From assembly GCA_014204635.1 (NCBI GenBank), contig JACHLS010000001.1, positions 62,001 through 126,000 on the forward strand: DNA of 64,000 nucleotides. The letters are read 5' to 3'. Positions within the stretch are counted from its first letter, which is position 1. Every line of letters begins with the position of its first letter. The DNA comes from Sporosarcina luteola (GTDB lineage Bacteria; Bacillota; Bacilli; Bacillales_A; Planococcaceae). The notes under the pieces are model-generated. The model was not told where the DNA came from and made no database searches. It saw only the letters and a program-made list of their open reading frames with translations. Below, piece after piece: positions 8,239-17,087 of this stretch. The position numbers and the translations under genes are program-made.

Positions 8239-8510
8239 ATAAAAAAACTCCGCCCCTATCGTTAATTACGATAAGGACGGAGTTGAATATCCGTGGTACC
8301 ACCTTACTTTGCGGCTCGCTCACGCTTGCCGCCTCAAAACGTACATGCCAAAAAAGCGTATACGTTGACATGGATAACGAGCGCCAACCCTCGTCGCATC
8401 CTACTGATCCGTAGATGTTCAGTGCGAGGCTCAAGGATCATGTTCAAAAGATTGGTCCGCTTCATTTCCACCATCAGAAGCTCTCTAGGCGACATCCTCT
8501 TTTTACTTTT
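8239..8510 (-). promoter_or_regulatory. T-box leader with AUG (methionine) specifier upstream of metG
   Basis: On the minus strand the leader begins near 8510 with the stem I signature AGAGAGCTTCTGATGGTGGAAATGAAGC. The specifier loop GAAC-ATG-ATCC places the AUG codon at 8439-8441. The T-box AAGGTGGTACCACGG is at 8291-8305. It is followed by a terminator whose arms ACTCCGTCCTTATCG and CGATAGGGGCGGAGT precede seven T residues. Uncharged tRNA-Met should pair at the specifier and T-box and favour the antiterminator, allowing metG transcription. An AUG specifier fits the downstream gene exactly. Confidence 0.93.
8241..8287 (-). terminator. T-box attenuator terminator
   Basis: A 15-bp near-perfect stem (ACTCCGTCCTTATCG with CGATAGGGGCGGAGT, loop TAATTAA) is followed by a T tract on the minus strand. 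Its 5' arm overlaps the antiterminator region just after the T-box. Confidence 0.9.
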
Positions 8511-8586
8511 CCCTTTCAAAGCCTGTAAGAAAATATTATTGTGATGATTTTAAATCATTTGCTTCGTTTCGTCAATCCTATGGATG

Positions 8587-8871
8587 TCAGGGAGCGCCGG
8601 GAGTCAGGCGCAGCATGATGAATATGGAAGACAGGAGAATCATTAAAAACGACGACCATAGCAAAATAAGTAGTAGCCAAAGATGCCATTTTTTTGGCTG
8701 CCGGATCAATAAAGGAAGTAAAGCGAGTGTTCCAAATAAAGGGGCGAGGATATAAATGTTGGAGCGGTTGTAGATTTCTCTTCCATGTGAATTATAGAAA
8801 TCGTGGTAACCGATAAGGCTTAAAAGCCAGGGGATGAGATCGAACACGCACACTATACTGACACAAATCAA
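8587..8871 (-). CDS. Small membrane protein of unknown function
   Basis: 94 residues if the TTG at 8871 is used. Three hydrophobic segments are visible: near residues 2-20, 40-57 and 64-88. The best ribosome binding site (GGAGGAG, 8903-8909) lies further upstream and would fit an in-frame ATT at 8898, giving ITKFLIAITLICV at the N-terminus, so an ATT start is possible. No conserved family motif was recognised. It is separate from metG and is followed directly by the T-box promoter region. Confidence 0.55.
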   Translation of the reverse strand: MICVSIVCVFDLIPWLLSLIGYHDFYNSHGREIYNRSNIYILAPLFGTLALLPLLIRQPKKWHLWLLLILLWSSFLMILLSSIFIMLRLTPGAP

Positions 8872-8960
8872 CGTAATGGCAATTAAAAATTTCGTAATTG
8901 AAAACTCCTCCTCTCCTTACAGGTCCATTGTAACCTATTTGGAAACTATTTCAAGTTGAA

Positions 8961-8998
8961 AAAACCCCGAAATTGCCAAACTGACAATCCGGAGTTTT
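8961..8998. terminator. Hairpin terminator between two small genes
   Basis: AAAACCCCGAAATTG and CAATCCGGAGTTTT pair with small bulges. A and T tracts flank the stem, so it can act for the minus-strand gene at 9022. Confidence 0.6.
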
Positions 8999-9021
8999 GC
9001 TGTGTTCCCTGAAAGCATACC

Positions 9022-9198
9022 TCAGCCATTTACAGGAGGACGCTTTGGATCAGAGGGTTCTTCGTGTTTCTTTTTCTGTTTTTTTGCCTGATCATTTTTT
9101 CCGATTACACCCATGTCGTCGGGGCTGATATCAAATCCATAGCCAAACTCTTCGCGGTCCAAGGTGTTGCTCTTTTTTATCTTTTTGTCTTTCGCCAA
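9022..9198 (-). CDS. 58-residue hydrophilic protein
   Basis: A TTG at 9198 is preceded by GGAGGTGATTCCA, so translation should begin MAKDKKIKKSNTLDREEF. The protein is rich in Lys, Asp and Glu, has no membrane helix, and contains GYGFDISPDDMG in the middle and a basic KKQKKKHEE tail. The strong ribosome binding site and balanced small-protein composition support a real gene. I do not recognise a family. It follows the MFS gene in the same direction, 55 bases downstream. Confidence 0.6.
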   Translation of the reverse strand: MAKDKKIKKSNTLDREEFGYGFDISPDDMGVIGKNDQAKKQKKKHEEPSDPKRPPVNG

Positions 9199-9253
9199 TG
9201 GAATCACCTCCTCCTCCGAAGGGTGTTCCAGTCGGGAAAGGTTATGCAGGGAA

Positions 9254-10495
9254 TTATGCTTTCTTTGCATCCGCCTCTGTGAAAATTTGTCGTTGTCCCG
9301 GCATCCACATGAAGGTGATCAACCACAGCACACTCGCCAGACTGAGCGCGGCAAGGATAATGATTGTGAGCCGCAAGGAGAAAATATCGGCTATCCACCC
9401 CATGCCGAGGACGAATAAAATCTGGAATACACTTAGGATGACACCGTACAAACTAGTCACGCGGCCCATCAATTCGAGTGGCACCTGGTATTGGTACCAT
9501 GTCGTATAGCCTGTGTTGGCGAATGCATTGAAGAAACCGAGGATAATAAAACCTGCTGCTATCATGGCGAACGACTGGCTGAACGCATACAGCAAATAGC
9601 CGATTGAGACGAGGAGAAGTCCGCCGCCGAACAGCATTCGGATGGATAGCTTTTCCGCCAGCAACGCCACAGCGCATGCTCCGAGAAGGGCGCCAATGCC
9701 CGTAATGCTAATCAGCAAACTGTATTCCATTTCGCTCAATCCGACGATCCGTTGGGTAAAGACGACTTCTTGCGCATCCATCGCGAAGGTCATTAAGGTG
9801 AATACAAGGTAGATGCCAAGAATCACGATGAATAGCATTTTGGATTTACCAAAGTCCGTGACGACCTTCAAATCTTGTGCAATCGCTTGAAACGACAATG
9901 GATTCAGTCCGGCCGTTTTCTCTGCGTCCACATTTGGCAGCCAGCCTAAAATGAGAGCGGAAACAAAGAAAGAGGCAGCATTGATCCATATGGCAATGTC
10001 TACAGATCCCACAAGGACGAGCGCGCCGGCGATGGCCGGGCCGATGATGAAGGCACCCGAGGTCGTCAAAGAATAAAATGCGTTGAACCGTTTCCGTTTT
10101 GCCTCCGGTACGAGTGTGGTTGTGTACGTGAGGGATGCAGGAGCGAAGAATGACTTTGCCATGCTGATGAACCACAGTAATATGTACACGCCCCATACGG
10201 AACCCATGAATGGAACAAGCGCCACCAAGACGCCTCGGATCATGTCCGTCCAAATCATCATGCGCCGCTTGTTTGCCCGATCAATTACACTGCCGGCCCA
10301 AAAGCGTGTGAGGATGGCGGCTGCCGGACCGACAACCCAAAGTCCCGCTACCGCGGCGGCTGAGTCAGTCATTTGATAGACAAGCAAGTTGATGGCAACG
10401 AGGTAGACGAAGTCTCCAATTGTTGATAGTCCCATGGCGCTTAATAAGAGAAACGGAAATTGCCAACCATTCCAGTCTTGTTTGCTTTTGTTCAT
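9254..10495 (-). CDS. MFS family exporter (MFS_3/EntS-like)
   Basis: About 413 residues with 12 membrane helices. The A-type motif of the group is visible as GSVIDRANKRRMMIWTDM between helices 2 and 3, and LVPEAKRKRFNAFYSL in the half typical of the enterobactin-exporter and macrolide-efflux-like families. An in-frame GTG exists at 10510, but the ATG at 10495 has GGAAGGGG at a good distance. The family exports siderophores, macrolides or lipophilic drugs; the substrate is not predictable. No regulator is adjacent. Confidence 0.88.
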   Translation of the reverse strand: MNKSKQDWNGWQFPFLLLSAMGLSTIGDFVYLVAINLLVYQMTDSAAAVAGLWVVGPAAAILTRFWAGSVIDRANKRRMMIWTDMIRGVLVALVPFMGSVWGVYILLWFISMAKSFFAPASLTYTTTLVPEAKRKRFNAFYSLTTSGAFIIGPAIAGALVLVGSVDIAIWINAASFFVSALILGWLPNVDAEKTAGLNPLSFQAIAQDLKVVTDFGKSKMLFIVILGIYLVFTLMTFAMDAQEVVFTQRIVGLSEMEYSLLISITGIGALLGACAVALLAEKLSIRMLFGGGLLLVSIGYLLYAFSQSFAMIAAGFIILGFFNAFANTGYTTWYQYQVPLELMGRVTSLYGVILSVFQILFVLGMGWIADIFSLRLTIIILAALSLASVLWLITFMWMPGQRQIFTEADAKKA

Positions 10496-10897
10496 AATTT
10501 CCCCTTCCACTGAAAGTGCTGTTTTAATATTCTAGAAACTTAGTGGAATACCTGCTGTTTGAATGCAGCGGTTGTGACAGGTTTATGAAGAATAGTTCGA
10601 GCTTAGACGTCTTTTGGCGTTTTAAAAATAGTTTGTTAAAATTACTTGGAATGGACATATCACCGGCTATCTGCAAATTACTGCTATTCATGCAGGATTA
10701 TCACTTGCCCAATCCCTGTCATCACTATTTAACCGAAAATCTCCTCTTAGCTACTATTCATGACTTCGTCTCCTACTTAAAAAACCTTTCTTCATCTCCA
10801 AAATCATCATCTTAAGAATTTCTTCATAATTCCCCTTCTCGAATGTTAAGATTTAGGCATTACAATTGGTATCATAAGAAAAAGGCAGGTGGGGCGG
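10496..10897. other. Intergenic stretch before the two-component operon
   Basis: This holds the divergent promoters of the MFS gene and the response regulator. One frame on the plus strand is open at 10543-10815 from a GTG without a ribosome binding site and has unconvincing composition. No gene is supported here. Confidence 0.5.
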
Positions 10898-11587
10898 ATG
10901 GCGAAATTTACTGTTCTCGTGGCGGATGACGATAAAGAGATCCGCGATGGGATTGAGATTTATTTAAAAAATGAGGGTTACGATGTCTTGAAGGCGGCGG
11001 ATGGGCTGGAGGCACTTGATTTATTGCGGTCCAATGAAGTCCATCTACTCATTCTGGATATTATGATGCCCAACATGGATGGGATCGCAGCGACGTTCAA
11101 AATACGGGAGGCGCAAAATGTGCCGATTATCATGCTGAGTGCGAAGGCAGAGGATAGCGACAAGATCCACGGTCTTTCGGTTGGAGCAGACGATTATGTG
11201 ACGAAGCCGTTCCATCCGCTGGAATTGATGGCCCGGGTGAAGTCACAGCTTCGCCGCTACGTCCAGCTTGGTACGTATGACGGCCAGAAGAAGATTGAAA
11301 TTGACGGCTTGTCATTGGATGAAGAGGCGAAGGAGTTGACGGTGGATGGGAACCCGGTCAAACTGACGCCGATCGAGTACAAAATTACGGAACTGCTCAT
11401 GAAAAATGCAGGACGGGTTTTTTCCATTAATGAAATTTACGAGCGCGTATGGAATGAAGAAGCGTACAATGCGGAAAACATCGTGGCGGTGCACATCCGG
11501 AAAATTAGAGAAAAAATCGAGGCGGATCCGAAAAATCCGAGATATTTAAAGGTGGTGTGGGGCATTGGCTACAAGATCGAAAAATAA
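10898..11587 (+). CDS. OmpR/PhoB family response regulator
   Basis: 229 residues. The receiver domain has DDD at the N-terminus, the phospho-acceptor Asp in LLILDIMMPNMDG (about residue 52) and the Lys of YVTKPFHP (about residue 101). The winged-helix domain spans 130-227 with GRVFSINEIYERVW and VVAVHIRKIREK-type helices ending VWGIGYKIEK. The ATG at 10898 is used rather than an in-frame GTG at 10889. It is followed, with overlap, by a 59-codon membrane ORF and the sensor kinase. VanR/YycF-type architecture, target unknown. Confidence 0.92.
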   Translation: MAKFTVLVADDDKEIRDGIEIYLKNEGYDVLKAADGLEALDLLRSNEVHLLILDIMMPNMDGIAATFKIREAQNVPIIMLSAKAEDSDKIHGLSVGADDYVTKPFHPLELMARVKSQLRRYVQLGTYDGQKKIEIDGLSLDEEAKELTVDGNPVKLTPIEYKITELLMKNAGRVFSINEIYERVWNEEAYNAENIVAVHIRKIREKIEADPKNPRYLKVVWGIGYKIEK

Positions 11588-11744
11588 TTGGGGATTGATC
11601 GGATCACTTGTTTCTATCGGTTTGGCTGTTATCAGTATTGGCTACTGCTTTCCGTCCATCCTTGAAATGATCGGCAATGGCTGGGAACGATCAACTCGCA
11701 CGGTGGCGTTCTTTGCCAGGATCATTACTGGGGGGAATGCTTGA
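11565..11744 (+). CDS. 59-residue single-helix membrane ORF between regulator and kinase
   Basis: A TTG at 11565, inside the last codons of the response regulator and in another frame, opens 59 codons ending TGA at 11742-11744. GGTGGTGTGGGG lies upstream as a possible ribosome binding site. The product starts MATRSKNNWG, has a clear helix LIGSLVSIGLAVISIGYCF (residues 11-29), then a soluble tail with GNGWERSTRTVAFFARI. The stop overlaps the ATG of the kinase as ATGA-type coupling. Without this ORF the 156-base gap inside the operon would be unexplained. It may be an accessory membrane subunit or a signal modulator of the kinase. Start and expression are inferred. Confidence 0.6.
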   Translation: MATRSKNNWGLIGSLVSIGLAVISIGYCFPSILEMIGNGWERSTRTVAFFARIITGGNA

Positions 11745-13960
11745 TGAAGCAAAAAGGCTTATTGGTTCTTTGGTCTACTCTAGTTACATTACTCCTTATT
11801 GCGATTCCATCCTGTCTATATTCCAGTCCAAATCTACTTGGAAAGAAATTCACAGATTCCCAAGACTTTAAGTGGCGGATGGATGAAGTGTATGACACAT
11901 TAGGGGCTGCTGTGCTAAATCCAATTGATCCGGATGAGGCGGTGAAGCATATTACCGTGTCACTGGAGGAGATTGAGGAGCACCGGAACCGATATGGCAC
12001 GTTGTCAGAGCAACTCGCCAATATTCAAGCGCAATATGAAGACCAGATCGCTGAAGCGAAAGAAGCTGGAAACGAAAAGGTGCTGACTGCTCTCGTAAAA
12101 GAACGGAATGCCAAAATGGAAGACATTCAACAAAACTTTGACAGCGATGTGCATGTGGAAGAGAAGATACTGAAAGAAAAGGCCAAATATTTGAAACGTT
12201 ATTTGATAGAGATAAAAGATAACTACACATTTTCGTTCCCGATCGTTTATCAATTGAAGGATATCGAAACGGGGGAGGAATTCTCTTCGGGTGACCTGCA
12301 CGTGCTTGCAGGCTATGAGAAAGAATTTGACTCATCGTCAGGCTATTTTAAGGCTCGCTCCTTGCCGTCTTCCAATGGGCATGAGCGTGTAACTATTTCT
12401 CGTCCCGGCAATAGTGCAGTCGAGGTATCCGACTATGATTTGACGAATATGCAAAATCCGATTCGGCAATTCGAAGGCACGATCATTGTGCCCAAATCTG
12501 TTTTCACGGAAGGCGGCATGCTCTATTACCAATATGCATCTTTCAATAAGTCGAAATATGCGGCTTATGTATTTTGGGCGATTGCTATTATCTCCGTCAT
12601 TTTATTGTTCACTGTCGTGAAATTCAAAAAGGCGTGGGTCGTGGATACACGAGCAGTAGACATATATGATCGAATGAAAATAGACGGGAAAGCCGCTGTT
12701 TTCATTCTAGCGTTCCTTATAATGATGTTCTATACGCAAAATATCTCGCAAAATGTGATCAATGTATTTTCAACACATTCCTTGGAACGTTGGATCGTGG
12801 AAGGCTTCTCGTTTGTAATCTTTGGTGTCCTCATGGTAGCCATCTTCGCATTCCAAATTGTCAATGGGTTTGAGCGATGGAAAAAGCCCGGCGTCTTTGA
12901 AAAGGATGTATTGGATAGCTACACAGTGCAGTTTTTCTCGGCGCTTCAGGGCATGTTCCTAAAAGCATCCATCGGTGTTCAATCGTTCGTCATGCTGATC
13001 GGATTTTTCTTAGCGGGAATTGGATTCGCAGGTATGTTTTTTAATCCTTTTTTAATGATTGTTTACTTCTTTTGTGTCCTGTTTTTAGGCTTTCCCGTCC
13101 TATTCATCTTTATCCGGCGGGTGGCGTATTTGAATAAAATTCTTGTGGCGACGGAGGACATGGCAGCAGGAAGACTCAACCAGGATATCAAGGTGGAAGG
13201 AAGATCGCCGTTTGCCAAGCACGCAAAAAACTTGAATAATCTTCGCGAAGGGGTACGCAACTCGATGAGCGAGCAGGCGAAAAGTGAACGATTGAAAACA
13301 GAATTGATTACGAATGTCAGTCACGATCTACGGACGCCGTTGACGTCCATCATCACGTACACGGACCTTTTGAAGAAGGAAGGATTGTCTGTCGAGGAAA
13401 GAGCCCAGTATGTTGATATTTTGGATAAAAAATCGCAACGCTTGAAAACGTTGATTGAGGATTTATTTGAGGTGTCCAAAATGGCAAGCGGCAATTTGGA
13501 GCTCCATAAGCAGCGGGTCGATCTCACGCAATTGTTGCAGCAGGCACTCGCAGAGCATGCAGAGGAGATTGCGAAATCGGGGCTCGATTTCCGGACGGAT
13601 ATGCCGGAAGAGCCGCTTATTTCCTACGTGGATGGGCAACGTTGGTGGCGTGTGCTGGACAATTTGATTGTCAATGCGATTAAATATTCGTTGCCTAGCA
13701 CCCGGGTGTATGTCACCCTTCGCAAAATGGGAGATACGGCGGAATTTGTAGTGAAAAATATTACGAAATATGAGCTGGGCGAAAATGTCGAAGAACTGTT
13801 TGAGCGGTTCAAACGTGCTGATACGGCAAGACATACAGATGGGTCGGGCCTCGGCTTAGCAATTGCCCAATCAATTGTTGACATGCACCATGGCACAATG
13901 AAAATTGAACTGGACGGAGATCTATTTAAAGTGACGGTCGTCGTTCCTGCGGGTTATTGA
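11744..13960 (+). CDS. Sensor histidine kinase with large extracytoplasmic domain and multiple helices
   Basis: About 738 residues. An N-terminal helix (5-25) is followed by an extracytoplasmic region of about 250 residues that includes a coiled-coil-like segment (EQLANIQAQYEDQIAEAKEAG). Then come five further helices between about 283 and 460, a HAMP-like linker (EDMAAGRLNQDI), HisKA with NVSHDLRTPLTSI (His about 527), and HATPase with N-box DNLIVNAIKYS and G-box GSGLGLAIAQSIVD. The mix of a large sensor domain and a later five-helix block is unusual. The ATG at 11744 overlaps the preceding small ORF. It partners the regulator at 10898; the ligand is unknown. Confidence 0.9.
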   Translation: MKQKGLLVLWSTLVTLLLIAIPSCLYSSPNLLGKKFTDSQDFKWRMDEVYDTLGAAVLNPIDPDEAVKHITVSLEEIEEHRNRYGTLSEQLANIQAQYEDQIAEAKEAGNEKVLTALVKERNAKMEDIQQNFDSDVHVEEKILKEKAKYLKRYLIEIKDNYTFSFPIVYQLKDIETGEEFSSGDLHVLAGYEKEFDSSSGYFKARSLPSSNGHERVTISRPGNSAVEVSDYDLTNMQNPIRQFEGTIIVPKSVFTEGGMLYYQYASFNKSKYAAYVFWAIAIISVILLFTVVKFKKAWVVDTRAVDIYDRMKIDGKAAVFILAFLIMMFYTQNISQNVINVFSTHSLERWIVEGFSFVIFGVLMVAIFAFQIVNGFERWKKPGVFEKDVLDSYTVQFFSALQGMFLKASIGVQSFVMLIGFFLAGIGFAGMFFNPFLMIVYFFCVLFLGFPVLFIFIRRVAYLNKILVATEDMAAGRLNQDIKVEGRSPFAKHAKNLNNLREGVRNSMSEQAKSERLKTELITNVSHDLRTPLTSIITYTDLLKKEGLSVEERAQYVDILDKKSQRLKTLIEDLFEVSKMASGNLELHKQRVDLTQLLQQALAEHAEEIAKSGLDFRTDMPEEPLISYVDGQRWWRVLDNLIVNAIKYSLPSTRVYVTLRKMGDTAEFVVKNITKYELGENVEELFERFKRADTARHTDGSGLGLAIAQSIVDMHHGTMKIELDGDLFKVTVVVPAGY

Positions 13961-13965
13961 GATTG

Positions 13966-14006
13966 AGCTGTATGTAGGCCGGAATGGCTTGCATACAGCT
14001 TTTTTA
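13966..14006 (+). terminator. Terminator after the kinase operon
   Basis: AGCTGTATG pairs with CATACAGCT around an inner GGCC/GGAATGG loop, followed by six T residues. Confidence 0.85.
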
Positions 14007-14084
14007 TAATTTTTAAGCAGGTTTGCGGCAGCTTGCTTATAGGGAATACAAGGAACAACAACCGATTTCGCCAGGAGGCGCCAT

Positions 14085-15122
14085 ATGCTGAAACGTTGGC
14101 TGGATATACGACTTCGTTATCGAAGATTGCTGATTATTATTGGAATGACTACTTTGCTACTGACCATTTCCACGGTAGGCTTTGTCTATATAGAGGATAT
14201 TTCACCATTCAATGCTTTTTGGATGACCATTGTTTCCATTATGACCATTGGCTATGGCGATATTTATCCGACCACGCAGGAAGGCCGTTGGTTTGCCTTG
14301 CTCCTTATTCCGCTGGGCGTCGGAATTATTACGTATGCACTTGGAGTCGGCTTTTCCTTTTTAATTGAAAATCAATTATCCAAGAAAGTGTGGAATCGGA
14401 GAATGCAAAAGGAAATAAGCAAGTTGAGTGGACATATTATCGTTTGTGGTTTCGGTCGTGTCGCCCAGCAAGTGTATAGGCAATTGAAAGAAGAGGAGCG
14501 AGATGTACCCGTATTATATATTTGTGATGACGAGGATGCGCTGTTAGCCGTGGTGGAGCAAGGGACATTGCGGTTGATCGGGGATCCGACGGATAAGGAG
14601 ATGCTCGTCAAGGCGCGGGTAGACAAAGCGCGGGCATTGATCGCGGCCCTTCCGAATGATGCCGACAACGTATTCATCACGTTGACCGCGAAAAGTCTCA
14701 ATGAAGAACTCGAAATTGCAGCTCGTGCGGAACGTGAGGATTCGGAGGAAGTACTGAAACGGGCGGGCGCCTCCCGGGTCATCAATCCGACTGTCATCGG
14801 AGGCAGAGAGCTCGCTATGTCGGTCATCAAGCCGAAAGGAACTGATTATATAAACGACCTCATCCGGTCCGAGAAGAAAGAGCTGATGGTGGAGGAAGTC
14901 ATCTTGGAAGCGAACTCTCCATTGGTCGGAAAAACAGTCGAAGAAGTGGACATCCGCAAAACGTTTGGCATCACGCTTGTTGCCATTATGCGGGCGGGCA
15001 AGCTAATCAGCAATCCTGATTTTAAAGAGGTCTTCCGCAACGATGATACACTTATTGCGATCGGCGATCCAACAGGCGTGAAGAAGCTGCGGAATGTATT
15101 AGGTGTTGAGGTGGATCAATAA
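14085..15122 (+). CDS. Potassium channel with RCK domain (YugO/MthK-like)
   Basis: 345 residues. Two membrane helices flank a pore loop with the selectivity filter TIGYGD (54-59), as in two-helix potassium channels. A Rossmann-type RCK_N (TrkA-N) domain starts near 115 with HIIVCGFGRVAQQVY, and a TrkA-C domain follows from about 265. Such channels move K+ through the plasma membrane and are gated by ligands bound to the RCK ring; the Bacillus subtilis YugO homologue serves in biofilm electrical signalling. GGAGG lies 6 bases before the ATG. The stop overlaps that of the convergent CPBP gene by 7 bases. Confidence 0.93.
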   Translation: MLKRWLDIRLRYRRLLIIIGMTTLLLTISTVGFVYIEDISPFNAFWMTIVSIMTIGYGDIYPTTQEGRWFALLLIPLGVGIITYALGVGFSFLIENQLSKKVWNRRMQKEISKLSGHIIVCGFGRVAQQVYRQLKEEERDVPVLYICDDEDALLAVVEQGTLRLIGDPTDKEMLVKARVDKARALIAALPNDADNVFITLTAKSLNEELEIAARAEREDSEEVLKRAGASRVINPTVIGGRELAMSVIKPKGTDYINDLIRSEKKELMVEEVILEANSPLVGKTVEEVDIRKTFGITLVAIMRAGKLISNPDFKEVFRNDDTLIAIGDPTGVKKLRNVLGVEVDQ

Positions 15123-15766
15123 AAATAAAGTATATAGACGCCAACGATCAGGATGCCCAAATCCGCGCTCATATGGATGATCCAAGACGGCAGGATCGTA
15201 CCGCTTTTTTGATTGGCAAACTGGAAAATGAGACCGCCTGTCCATAGGCCTGCAACAGCTAGTAAAAGGATTGGCGCAGTAAACCATGGCAAAAAGATTG
15301 CGATATGGTAAACTGCGAAGAAAAATGGCGGTAGCAGTAGTCGTAATCTGGAATGCCCGAATAAATTCGGCAACAGTCCTCTGAAAAAGAACTCTTCCAG
15401 CAAGGAATTTCCAAAAAGGATATAAAGCGCAACGATAGGGAAGACGGTCGGTGTAATCCCGGACTCCGCCAAGTCCGCTTTTATGGAAGTCAGATCAATA
15501 TGGGTACGGAGCATCAGGAAAGCGCCGAAAATCGATCCCATCACCGCAAGCCCTGCGATGACTGCTATTTTGATGCTGGGACGATTGGTTTGACGCAGAC
15601 GCAAGAAAGGAAAACGGGTCGCGCGAAAAAGAAAAAGTGGTATGAGTAAAAACAACAACACCTTTGCAATGGTTTTCCATAAATATGCAACTTCGATGCC
15701 TTGCTCGATCCAAAGCAAAATGAACAAGCTCACAATCGGAAACAGAATGCCGAACCCTTTTTTCAT
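15116..15766 (-). CDS. CPBP family intramembrane metalloprotease 2
   Basis: 216 residues from the ATG at 15766, which has GAGGTG just upstream. About seven membrane helices. The motif residues are present: LLEEFFFRGLL (E124, E125, R129), VYHIAIF (H154) and HMSADLG (H198, D202). The second His segment has HxxxD in place of the common HxxxN. An open frame continues to 16120 on this strand, but the extension is antisense to a real gene and is not used. Role unknown; see the CPBP genes at 4949 and 47645. Confidence 0.88.
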   Translation of the reverse strand: MKKGFGILFPIVSLFILLWIEQGIEVAYLWKTIAKVLLFLLIPLFLFRATRFPFLRLRQTNRPSIKIAVIAGLAVMGSIFGAFLMLRTHIDLTSIKADLAESGITPTVFPIVALYILFGNSLLEEFFFRGLLPNLFGHSRLRLLLPPFFFAVYHIAIFLPWFTAPILLLAVAGLWTGGLIFQFANQKSGTILPSWIIHMSADLGILIVGVYILYFY

Positions 15767-15828
15767 GAGGCACCTCGCTGTCTTTATGGATTCAGACGTA
15801 AAAAACAGCAATGGGTTTCCGAAAATGG

Positions 15829-15854
15829 GTTTAGCGGATTTCAAAAGAGGGAAA
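15829..15854 (+). promoter_or_regulatory. Candidate sigma-B promoter for the 113-residue protein
   Basis: GTTTAG, 14 bases, GGGAAA resembles the general stress consensus GTTTAA-N13-15-GGGTAT. It lies about 55 bases before the start codon at 15909. A related candidate precedes the gene at 22072, which shares a sequence motif with this product. Confidence 0.45.
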
Positions 15855-15908
15855 AGAGTAAAACTACTCTCTGCCGTACGGTAGAGCGGGGAAAAGGAGG
15901 AATCCGTA

Positions 15909-16250
15909 ATGACAATTAAAGATGGTACGTACCCGAATAAAAAAGATATTGAACCTAAAATTTTATTCCATGGAAAAAAACCGACAACATATGATGAACT
16001 GCCATTATCAGATCCGGCCGACTCCAACTGGACGAAGGAATTCCGAAAAAATGCCGAAGATAAGACCGGTAAAGACAGTCCATCCGCGTACAGTGAAAAT
16101 AAAAAGAGCGGAAACCCCAATTATCATGTATTAAAGCCCGGGGAACGTTTCCCATACGGTGATCGAGAAAAGTACAATCGTGAATTTAACCACAAAGCCC
16201 ATGAAAAATGGAACGAACATAAAAAGAAATCGGCGGACCAAAAGGCATGA
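15909..16250 (+). CDS. Hydrophilic 113-residue protein sharing LPLSDPADSN with the 22072 protein
   Basis: Soluble, Lys/Asn/Glu-rich and probably unstructured. LPLSDPADSN lies near residues 32-41 and LKPGERFPYGDREKYN near 75-90. The same two signatures, LPLSDPADSN and PGEEYPY, occur in the C-terminal tail of the membrane protein at 22072-23928. GGAGG is at 15895-15901, correctly placed for the ATG at 15909. The gene is monocistronic, with a terminator directly after it. No catalytic motif was seen and no known family was recognised. Confidence 0.7.
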   Translation: MTIKDGTYPNKKDIEPKILFHGKKPTTYDELPLSDPADSNWTKEFRKNAEDKTGKDSPSAYSENKKSGNPNYHVLKPGERFPYGDREKYNREFNHKAHEKWNEHKKKSADQKA

Positions 16251-16284
16251 ACGGCAACCTAATCAGGGAATGCCGTTTTTTTTC
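16250..16284 (+). terminator. Terminator after the 113-residue protein gene
   Basis: AACGGCA pairs with TGCCGTT across a 14-base loop, followed by a run of T residues. Confidence 0.75.
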
Positions 16285-16324
16285 GTGTATTGGCGTATGA
16301 TAAGAGAAGAAAGGAGAGAGGAAT

Positions 16325-16783
16325 ATGAGTACAAACGCGCAATTGGAATTTACCCGTCATCACACATTGAGTCGTCTCGAACGGGCGCAAGCGGCCGCCT
16401 GGGACGAGCAGCCGGAAGGTTTTAACAACACGATCCGTTGGAACGCGGGGCATATTTATTCGTCAATGGAATATTTCATTAGCTCCATCCTTCCTGCTTA
16501 CACACCTGTTCATCCGGAATGGGGTGCGCTTTTCGGAACAGGGACCAACCCAAGCGAATGGGAAGGGCAGCCGCCGAGCAATGAGGTGCTGCTGGAAGCA
16601 TTAAAAGAACAACCAAGAAGAGTGAGTGCAGTTGTGGAAGGCAAGTGGGATGAAAAATTGGCCCAAGCTATTACGATTGGTCCGCTGACGATGGAGACTG
16701 TCGGCGAATTAGTGGAATTTGTCGTATGGCATGAAGGCACACACGCAGGGTTGATCGACGCATTAGGTCGAGTCACAGCATAA
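16325..16783 (+). CDS. DinB family protein
   Basis: 152 residues forming the four-helix DinB/YfiT-like fold. The metal-binding His pattern is visible as NNTIRWNAGHIY near residue 42 and VVWHEGTHAGLIDAL near residues 135-149. Members act as metal-dependent thiol (bacillithiol) S-transferases or have unknown roles. AAAGGAGAGAGG precedes the ATG. The gene stands alone between two terminators. Confidence 0.85.
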   Translation: MSTNAQLEFTRHHTLSRLERAQAAAWDEQPEGFNNTIRWNAGHIYSSMEYFISSILPAYTPVHPEWGALFGTGTNPSEWEGQPPSNEVLLEALKEQPRRVSAVVEGKWDEKLAQAITIGPLTMETVGELVEFVVWHEGTHAGLIDALGRVTA

Positions 16784-16818
16784 TTATCTTCTGTCTTAAA
16801 AAACGATAACTGCTAGGA

Positions 16819-16848
16819 AGCACCTCCCTATTAGGGGGTGCTTTTTTA
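16819..16848 (+). terminator. Terminator after the DinB gene
   Basis: AGCACCTCC pairs with GGGGGTGCT around CTATTA, with six T residues after it. Confidence 0.85.
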
Positions 16849-17087
16849 GCAGGTTGTCCGAGAAACGCAATCATAAGGCCAAGAAGCCGCTATAGAACCT
16901 ATTCGGAAAATGATAGCGGACAAGAAGTATTCATGCCTATACATATAAGCAAAGAATACTATTCTAGCGAATCACATTCTGTCGGCAGCCTTAATTTTCT
17001 GGTTCATCCAAACAGAAGGTTTATCCGTTGCAATGTTTTTTGATTGGTTTTCCTTCTTCATCATTAATTAAATACGTTTCTTCGAAA

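Noticed and set aside
10543-10815. 90-codon open frame before the response regulator
   Set aside because: It starts at a GTG without a ribosome binding site, has no recognisable motif, and covers the expected promoter region.
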